Below, piece by piece: positions 15,228 through 20,430 of a stretch of DNA of 20,430 bases. The DNA comes from Spirochaetaceae bacterium (lineage in GTDB: Bacteria; Spirochaetota; Spirochaetia; Sphaerochaetales; Sphaerochaetaceae). The notes beneath the pieces are model-generated. The model did not search any database. It saw nothing but the letters and a program-made list of their open reading frames with translations, and was not told the origin of the DNA. Each line of letters starts with the position of its first letter. Position 1 is the first letter of the stretch. The stretch lies in the NCBI GenBank assembly GCA_016649775.1, contig JAENWY010000010.1, positions 1-20,430 on the forward strand, read 5' to 3'. The translations under genes and the position numbers were made by a program.

Positions 15228-15391
15228 TATAAATTTATGGTGGTTATAAGATATCTACAAAATGAGGTCTTTAAATGATAGGAAGTCTAAGAGAGGTGTA
15301 ATTGTAAAGTTCTATAATAAATTACTTTTATTAGCTATTATACAAATATTCAATTGAATATTTTATTGATTCTTTATACTTTTTATATTAG
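15228..15391 (+). pseudogene. decayed copy of the 3' end of uvsE (DUF1722-like tail)
   Basis: The best-preserved part (15320-15391) reads NYFY, a stop, then LLYKYSIEYFIDSLYFLY and TAG, against NYIYKLSYKYSIEYLLDSLYFYI at the end of uvsE. At the DNA level TACAAATATTCAATTGAATA is identical in both (15340-15359 here; 13982-14001 in uvsE). Upstream, ATTTATGGTGGTTAT (15232-15246) resembles the uvsE stretch ATTTATGGGGTTAT (encoding HLWGY), and the segment between the two anchors can be followed with small gaps and is about 20 bases shorter than in uvsE. The frame is broken by shifts and stops. It is a remnant of a second gene carrying this domain, or of a tandem duplication. Confidence 0.7.
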
Positions 15392-15483
15392 TGAGAAATA
15401 AATGAAAGGATGAAAACAAAACCTATAGTAATCATATTCTACTCGCAAATACCTAGTAGAAAGTTGTCCTTTATTTTGTTCAC

Positions 15484-16123
15484 ATGTTAGCATTTTGTTG
15501 TTCATATATGAGTGGTACTAGCATCGAAAAGAGTTTTGATGAGTTATTTGTAAATAGTACTAAGATTCAAATTAAAAATAATATTACAATTATTACACTA
15601 CACAATAGCAAAGATATTGGCTTAATCTTCTATCCAGGAGGAAAAGTAGAAGTAAAAGCTTATCTTCCTTTATTAGAAAGAATTTCAGAAGAAGGAATAA
15701 CTTGTTATCTAGAAAAAATTCCATTCAATTTAGCTGTATTTAATATAAATGTTGCAACAAAAATAATAGAGGATAATATTAATATTAATAAATGGTATTT
15801 ATGAGGGCATTCTTTAGGTGGTGCTATGGCAAGTAGTTATGCAAAAGATAATTATTTAAAACTTAATGGATTAATACTACTAGCTTCTTATCCTTTAAAT
15901 GATTTACCTATTGAAACTCTTTGCCTATCTGGATCTTTTGATAAAGTTTTAGATCAATCTGTTTTAGATAATGTTTTAAATAAATTTGAAATAATAGGTG
16001 GTACCCATCCATGCCTATTTTGGTAATTATGGTAAACAAAAAGATGATCGAATTGCTACTATTACACAATATAAACAATAAGAAATAACTACAAATAAAA
16101 TAATTGAATTTATTAATAAGTAG
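15484..16123 (+). pseudogene. broken alpha/beta hydrolase gene (Abhydrolase_5-like)
   Basis: The first piece runs from ATG 15484 to TGA at 15802-15804 and includes IGLIFYPGGKVEVKAYLPL, typical of this hydrolase group. The same frame goes straight on after the TGA with GHSLGGAM, the nucleophile elbow, where family members read one residue in place of the stop. SGSFDKVLD (the region of the acidic catalytic residue) and IIGGTHP (catalytic histidine) follow. A frameshift around 16011-16021 leads to GNYGKQKDDRIATITQ, a TAA near 16079, and IIEFINK before TAG at 16121. Two stops and one frameshift make it non-functional as it stands. The N-terminal FCCSYMSG is probably the end of a signal or anchor whose start is upstream or lost. 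Confidence 0.85.
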
Positions 16124-16143
16124 ATAAAGAAGGTAATTTTTTT

Positions 16144-16731
16144 ATGAGTGACTATTATGATGAAAATACAGAATTATACATCAAAAATACCTTTTACTGT
16201 GACATGAGTGAAAGCTATAAAATTTTTTTAAAATATTTAGAACCTGGAGATTCTATTTTAGATGCTGGATGTGGTCCAGGAAGGGATTCTTTATACTTTT
16301 TAAAAGAAGATTTTAAGGTATCAGCCTTTGATAATTCTCAATCAATGGTAGACTTTGCTTCTGCTAAGACAGGAATAAAAGTTGATAAAAATAACTTTTT
16401 AGACATTAGCTATGAAAATCAATTTAATGCAGTATGGGCCTCTGCTTCTTTGTTACATGTTAGTAGAAAAGACCTGCCAGTAGCTTTTAAGAATCTTTAT
16501 TCTGCTTTAAAGGTGGACGGGTTGTTTTTTTGTTCATTTAAATGTAGATCTCAAGATTTTAAATCTGGAAATAGAATATTTACATGTTTTAATGAAGTAT
16601 CCTTTAATAAATTTATTAAGGATCTACCTTTCTTTAGTATTCTTGAGTTGTATATTTCTCAAGATAAAAGAGAAAATAGAGATGATGAGTTATGGGTTAA
16701 TGTCATTTTGAAAAAAAACTCTAGTTTGTAA
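16144..16731 (+). CDS. class I SAM-dependent methyltransferase
   Basis: A complete 195-residue cytoplasmic methyltransferase with a Rossmann fold. Motif I is ILDAGCGPGRDSLYF (about 38-52), binding S-adenosylmethionine; motif II is the acidic end of VSAFDNSQSMVDFA (about 63-76); NFLDISYENQFNAVWASASLLHV (split as loop and motif IV/post-I region) follows. The closest general pattern is the small Methyltransf_11/25 or TehB-like group. The substrate cannot be read from the sequence. It starts 20 bases after the hydrolase remnant with AAGGT as ribosome site, and may once have shared its operon. No target-recognition or DNA methyltransferase motif (NPPY, DPPY) was seen, so it is not a restriction-type enzyme. 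Confidence 0.9.
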   Translation: MSDYYDENTELYIKNTFYCDMSESYKIFLKYLEPGDSILDAGCGPGRDSLYFLKEDFKVSAFDNSQSMVDFASAKTGIKVDKNNFLDISYENQFNAVWASASLLHVSRKDLPVAFKNLYSALKVDGLFFCSFKCRSQDFKSGNRIFTCFNEVSFNKFIKDLPFFSILELYISQDKRENRDDELWVNVILKKNSSL

Positions 16732-16913
16732 TAAATTTTTTTAAATAGTTTGAAGTTTAACAAGTAAAAAAATATCTATCAATATCAAAAGGTTTATGCA
16801 AGGAATCTTTTAATAGAATTTTTGTTAGTACATGTAAACTTTTTTCTATATTTAATTTGTTTTACTGCAAGTAATTAAAAAAGTGAAAAAATAATAAATA
16901 TTTTAACTATTTA

Positions 16914-16942
16914 TTGACTTGTAATTTAATTAGTGCTACTAT
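16914..16942 (+). promoter_or_regulatory. ferredoxin promoter
   Basis: TTGACT (16914-16919) and TACTAT (16937-16942) with 17 bases between them, ending 36 bases before the ferredoxin ATG. The gene has its own terminator, so this makes a one-gene transcription unit. Confidence 0.75.
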
Positions 16943-16978
16943 CTCTGCATAAATATTATTAAAAGTAGGAGCATTATT

Positions 16979-17149
16979 ATGGCTTATAAAATTGGTGAAG
17001 GTTGTATTTCTTGTGGTACTTGTGCTGGCGAATGTCCAGTTGACGCAATTTCTGAAGGTGCAGATGCATATGTAATTGATGCAGACGCATGTATATCTTG
17101 TGGATCATGTGCTGATGTTTGCCCAGTAAGTGTAATCTCAGAAGAATAA
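16979..17149 (+). CDS. 2[4Fe-4S] ferredoxin, clostridial type
   Basis: A 56-residue soluble electron carrier. Two complete CxxCxxCxxxCP motifs bind the two cubane clusters: CISCGTCAGECP (9-20) and CISCGSCADVCP (38-49). Length and spacing are those of short clostridial ferredoxins that serve pyruvate:ferredoxin oxidoreductase, hydrogenase and similar enzymes. GC content is higher than in the neighbours, as usual for a strongly expressed gene with constrained Gly/Ala/Cys content. AGGAG lies ten bases before the ATG. Promoter and terminator flank it closely. No redox-enzyme gene lies next to it, so it likely serves general anaerobic metabolism. Confidence 0.96.
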   Translation: MAYKIGEGCISCGTCAGECPVDAISEGADAYVIDADACISCGSCADVCPVSVISEE

Positions 17150-17173
17150 ATCATAGTTTCACAATTATGACAT

Positions 17174-17205
17174 AAAAGGAGCTTATTAATAAGCTCCTTT
17201 TCTTT
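17174..17205 (+). terminator. intrinsic terminator of the ferredoxin gene
   Basis: A perfect 28-base self-complementary stretch (17174-17201): arm AAAAGGAGCTTATT and its exact reverse complement AATAAGCTCCTTTT, followed by CTTT. It begins 24 bases after the ferredoxin stop. The A-run on one side and T-run on the other could make it work in both directions. Confidence 0.85.
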
Positions 17206-17365
17206 AAGCAATCCTTCTAAAAATTATTATACAAATAATAGAGAATAAAATATATTTCATGTTTACTTGTTTTAATCCTTAGTATTTTGCTATATTTAAC
17301 TGGAATAAACAAATAATTAATGCATTCGAATTTATATAAATAAAAGAAACAGTAGAGGATACAAT

Positions 17366-18673
17366 ATGGCTAAATTACCACCAAAAAGAATTTCAAATAG
17401 TTTAATGAACGCCTTAAGAGGTGGTGTTGTACCTAGAGAAGGTGCAGAATATATTGCTGTTGGAAGAACCGATGAATTAGAAGCAATCCTCCATGATATT
17501 GAAATCTTGGAAGAGGGTGGTTCGACATTTCGTTTTATTGTTGGTGAATTTGGTAGTGGTAAAAGTTTTTTATTTTCTATTATTAGATCTCATGTTACTA
17601 AAAAAGGTTTTGTTGTTCTTGATGCAGATTTAGCTCCCAATAGAAAACTTACAGGCTCAAAGAATGAAGGTCTTAATCTTTATAGAGAACTTATAAAGAA
17701 CATGAGTACTCAATCTTGTCCTAATGGCGGTGCACTTTCTCTAATTTTAGATAAGTGGATTAATAACTTCTATCTTGAAGCTAGGACTAATAAAATCAGT
17801 GAAGAAGGAAAAAAAGACTATATTCTCGATAGAATATATGAAAGTTGTTCTTCTATAAGAGATATGGTTCATGGCTTTGAATTTGGGAAATTACTTGAGA
17901 ATTATTATTTAAGCTATGAAGATGGCGATAGCGAGAAGAAAGATAATGTATTGAAATGGCTTAGAGGTGAATATAACCTTAAAAGAGAAGCTAAAAATGA
18001 CTTAGGCATTTCAATCATTATTACAGATAGTGATTGGTATGATTATATAAAATTAATTACATCCTTTTCTGTTCAAGCTGGATATAAAGGTGTATTAATT
18101 CTTTGTGATGAAATGATTAATCTCTCAAAAATATCAAATAAAATAGCAAGACAAAATAACTTTGAAAAACTCTTAATGCTTTATAATGATACTCTTCAAG
18201 GAAAGGCTCATAACTTAGGTATAATTATGGGGGCAACTCCTCGTAGTCTAGAAGATGATAGACGTGGAGTATTTAGTTATGAAGCTCTTAGATCTAGATT
18301 AGACAAGGGCAGTTTTGCTTCTAGTGAAATGAAAGATTTATTATCACCAATACTGACTATTAAAAAACTAAATGATTCAGAATTATTTGTTTTGCTTGAA
18401 AGATTATCTGAATTACATGCTTCATTATTTGGCAAAAATACAATTAATGAAAATGATATTAAACAATTTCTAACTAGTGAATTATCTAGAGTTGGTGCAA
18501 ATGAAAAATTAACTCCTAGAGAAATTATTAGAGACTTTATTGAAGTAATGAATCTATTACTTCAAAATCCAGATAGTAGTGTTGAATCAATATTAAACAA
18601 TAAAGGGTTCTCTTATACAAAGAGCTTAAGAGAAGATAGTATTGATGATGAATTCACTACCTTTGTATTATAA
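17366..18673 (+). CDS. brxD: BrxD-like ATP-binding protein (DUF2791/BREX_BrxC-type P-loop)
   Basis: A complete 435-residue P-loop ATPase. The N-terminus LMNALRGGVVPREGAEYIAVG is the typical lead-in of the DUF2791 family. Walker A is GEFGSGKS (60-67), Walker B GVLILCDEM (about 241-249), and a sensor-like IIMGATPRSLED follows (about 285-296). Size and layout match BrxD of type 2 BREX, and the next gene, a BrxHI-like helicase, is the usual partner. AGAGGA lies six bases before the ATG. The pair is preceded by the unrelated ferredoxin unit, so it begins a new cluster here. No BrxC/PglY, PglZ, PglX or TerB-domain gene is visible on this side; the rest may lie beyond the right edge. Function in phage defence is inferred from family. 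Confidence 0.85.
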   Translation: MAKLPPKRISNSLMNALRGGVVPREGAEYIAVGRTDELEAILHDIEILEEGGSTFRFIVGEFGSGKSFLFSIIRSHVTKKGFVVLDADLAPNRKLTGSKNEGLNLYRELIKNMSTQSCPNGGALSLILDKWINNFYLEARTNKISEEGKKDYILDRIYESCSSIRDMVHGFEFGKLLENYYLSYEDGDSEKKDNVLKWLRGEYNLKREAKNDLGISIIITDSDWYDYIKLITSFSVQAGYKGVLILCDEMINLSKISNKIARQNNFEKLLMLYNDTLQGKAHNLGIIMGATPRSLEDDRRGVFSYEALRSRLDKGSFASSEMKDLLSPILTIKKLNDSELFVLLERLSELHASLFGKNTINENDIKQFLTSELSRVGANEKLTPREIIRDFIEVMNLLLQNPDSSVESILNNKGFSYTKSLREDSIDDEFTTFVL

Positions 18674-18678
18674 ATAAT

Positions 18679-20430
18679 ATGGATAATTTTTCAAAATTAG
18701 CTCCATATATACAAGATTATATTTATAAAAATAAGTGGCAGGAATTAACTGATATTCAAAATAAAGCAATTCCTGCTATCTTAGATACTCGCAATAATGT
18801 TTTACTATCTTCTTCTACTGCTAGTGGTAAAACAGAAGCGGCCTTCTTTCCCATATTAACTGATTTATATAATAGACCATCCTCGACCATAGGTGTTATT
18901 TATATAAGTCCTCTTATTGCGTTAATTAATGACCAGTTTGAACGATTAGATCTGCTTTTAAATGAAGAGGATATACCCGTTGTTAGATGGCATGGACATA
19001 GTCTTCAAACTCCAAAAAAGAAAATATTAGCCAATCCTAAAGGAATAATTCAAATTACTCCTGAGAGCCTAGAAGCTCTTGTTATGAGACAGGGAGAGGG
19101 CCTAAGAAAGATCTTTGGAGATCTTCGATATATTATAATTGATGAAATTCATGCATTTATGGGAGAAGAAAGAGGTTTTCAAGTAAATAGTTTAATAGCT
19201 CGAATAGAGAGTATTATTGGACGTCCCACTCGTCATATTGGATTGAGTGCAACTCTAAATGATTATAAAAGTGCAGCTGTTTATCTAAGTGCCGGTAATG
19301 GACTGCCTTGTAGTGTTTGCGTAGCACAAGGTAACCCTAGTCCACTTTCATTAACAGTTAAAGAAGTAAAATATATAGATGAAGATGCTGATGTTGGTGT
19401 TCTGCAAATGGATCAACCTATCTTAGGAACTATATATAATCTTGTATCAAATAAGAGAAGTATCATATTTGCAAATACCAGAAAAGAAGTAGAGGCTACC
19501 GTTGCAGGATTAAGAGATATGGTTGAAGCTAGAAACTCTCATCTGGAGGTATATGCTCATCATGGTTCTCTTGATAGATTACAAAGGGGAGAAGCTGAAG
19601 AGGCTTTAAAGACTAGTTCTAATAATGTATGTGTTGGGGCAACGGTTACTCTTGAATTAGGAATTGATGTTGGTAAATTGGATTTAATTGTACAAGAGGG
19701 ATCTGTATTTAGTGCCTCTTCCTTTGTGCAACGCTTAGGTAGAACGGGACGTAAAGGACAAGGTAGAGCCATGGCCTTTGTATTAAAAAGAAGAGATTCT
19801 CTTTTTAAAAAATCTGCAGCATATCTCCCTGTGGATTTAATAAAAACAATAGCAATTATTGAACTACAGTTAAGAGAAAAATGGTTGGAACCAATATTAG
19901 ATACTGGTCCAAATTACTCTTTTGCACTTCATCAAACACTTAGTACTATTAAAAGTCTTGGTGCTCTCAAATCATCAGAACTGGCTAGACGTATATTAAC
20001 TATTCCTGTTCTAAGCGATATGAGTCAAAGTGAATATAGAGAATTAGTCATCAGTGCTATGGAAAATAATTTACTTGAAAAAATGGAAGATGATACGATT
20101 AACCTAGGAGAAAAAGGCGAAAGCCTTACATCTTTTTATGATTTTTACTCTGTATTTATGAGTGTTTCAGAGATAACAATTCGATGCCAAGATAAAGTAC
20201 TTGGAACAGTGGGTAAAGAATTAAAATTGGGAGAAAGAATAGTTTTAACTGGAAAAAAATGGAAAGTTGTAGCTCTTAATATGGAAAAACTTGTCGCTGA
20301 AGTTATTCCAGATGGTAAAGGTGGCGTTGCTAAATGGGAAGGAACTGGTATGTTCAATACTAGTGATAGAGTTGTTGCTAAAATGAAACATATACTCATG
20401 TGTGAAGATGATTATTTATATTTGGATAAA
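18679..20430 (+). CDS. brxHI: BrxHI/Lhr-like superfamily 2 DEAD/DEAH-box helicase, 3' end beyond window
   Basis: ATG at 18679, five bases after the BrxD-like stop; the frame is open for 584 codons to the window edge. Helicase motifs in order: Q-motif TDIQNKAI (about 23-30), Walker A STASGKTEA (about 45-53), Ia SPLIALINDQ, Ib TPESLEALV, DEIH box IIIDEIHAFMG (about 155), motif III GLSATL (about 188), IV SIIFANTRKEVE, V GATVTLELGIDV and VI QRLGRTGRKG (about 350-359). After the core comes a winged-helix-like region and a start of a beta-rich tail (ERIVLTGKKWKVV), as in Lhr-type helicases. BrxHI proteins have about 690-770 residues, so perhaps 100-180 are missing. It probably translocates on DNA together with the BrxD partner; substrate and role are inference. 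Confidence 0.9.
   Translation, partial: MDNFSKLAPYIQDYIYKNKWQELTDIQNKAIPAILDTRNNVLLSSSTASGKTEAAFFPILTDLYNRPSSTIGVIYISPLIALINDQFERLDLLLNEEDIPVVRWHGHSLQTPKKKILANPKGIIQITPESLEALVMRQGEGLRKIFGDLRYIIIDEIHAFMGEERGFQVNSLIARIESIIGRPTRHIGLSATLNDYKSAAVYLSAGNGLPCSVCVAQGNPSPLSLTVKEVKYIDEDADVGVLQMDQPILGTIYNLVSNKRSIIFANTRKEVEATVAGLRDMVEARNSHLEVYAHHGSLDRLQRGEAEEALKTSSNNVCVGATVTLELGIDVGKLDLIVQEGSVFSASSFVQRLGRTGRKGQGRAMAFVLKRRDSLFKKSAAYLPVDLIKTIAIIELQLREKWLEPILDTGPNYSFALHQTLSTIKSLGALKSSELARRILTIPVLSDMSQSEYRELVISAMENNLLEKMEDDTINLGEKGESLTSFYDFYSVFMSVSEITIRCQDKVLGTVGKELKLGERIVLTGKKWKVVALNMEKLVAEVIPDGKGGVAKWEGTGMFNTSDRVVAKMKHILMCEDDYLYLDK

Noticed and set aside
15802..15804. TGA read as tryptophan or selenocysteine in the hydrolase
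   Set aside because: Intact genes use TGG for tryptophan and TGA occurs in-frame only in remnants; a frameshift and TAA follow further on, so simple decay explains it.
16984..17211. Minus-strand 75-codon frame over the ferredoxin
   Set aside because: Antisense to a gene with two perfect cluster motifs, its own promoter and terminator.
17366..18673. Reading the BrxD-like gene as part of a full BREX locus in this window
   Set aside because: No PglZ, PglX, BrxC/PglY or PglW gene is present; only the BrxD and BrxHI types are seen.
19560..20399. Minus-strand frames within the helicase
   Set aside because: Antisense shadows of the helicase coding frame, which carries all SF2 motifs.
1..20430. 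CRISPR array, tRNA or rRNA genes, insertion sequence
   Set aside because: No regularly spaced repeats, no tRNA-like cloverleaf or rRNA stretch, and no transposase motif or long terminal inverted repeats were seen by eye.

Overview
The window is AT-rich bacterial DNA read with the standard bacterial code: TGA acts as a stop and tryptophan is TGG. Small ferredoxin, purine-rich ribosome sites (AAAGGAGGT, AAGGAGG, AGGAG) and near-consensus TTGACx-N17-TAnnnT promoters point to a low-GC, probably anaerobic bacterium, such as a clostridial relative or a low-GC spirochaete. I cannot settle the phylum from sequence alone. No rRNA, tRNA, CRISPR array or intact insertion sequence was seen.

Layout. 1-129 is the 3' end of an unidentified gene, followed by an AT-rich gap with one hairpin. 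1007-4218 holds transport and stress genes: a DAACS sodium/proton:dicarboxylate or glutamate symporter on the plus strand, convergent with an mntH-usp pair on the minus strand. 4409-6366 is a decay zone with remnants of a ROK-family gene and an M81 (MlrC-like) metallopeptidase, the latter broken by frameshifts, stops and an embedded terminator-like hairpin. 6416-8447 is a translationally coupled minus-strand pair, an SMC/OLD-like ATPase and a Toprim-like protein, resembling two-gene anti-phage systems of the PARIS/OLD type. A Fic-protein remnant lies upstream of it. 9307-12315 is a complete thiamine-precursor uptake operon (thiamine-binding MTH1187-like protein, permease, lipoprotein, ATPase) with its own promoter, TPP riboswitch and attenuator. 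Its GC content is clearly higher than its surroundings.

12444-14041 carries a promoter, a 54-codon ORF and a UvsE UV-damage endonuclease whose C-terminus is fused to a DUF1722/YbgA-like domain. A decayed copy of that fused tail lies 1.2 kb downstream (15228-15391). Between them is an XRE repressor plus membrane protein pair whose promoter is filled by a palindrome and which probably starts as a leaderless message. 15484-16731 contains a broken alpha/beta hydrolase and an intact SAM methyltransferase. 16914-17205 is a self-contained 2[4Fe-4S] ferredoxin unit with promoter and terminator. The right edge (17366-20430) carries a BrxD-like ATPase followed 5 bases later by a BrxHI/Lhr-like helicase that runs off the window. 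No pglZ, brxC/pglY or methyltransferase partner of a full BREX system is visible.

Overall this is a mixed accessory region: two candidate defence modules, a UV-repair fusion, an operon that looks acquired, and at least five gene remnants. The best candidates for undescribed biology are the ATPase-Toprim pair with its upstream hairpin, the stand-alone BrxD-BrxHI pair, and the UvsE-DUF1722 fusion with its decayed paralogue.
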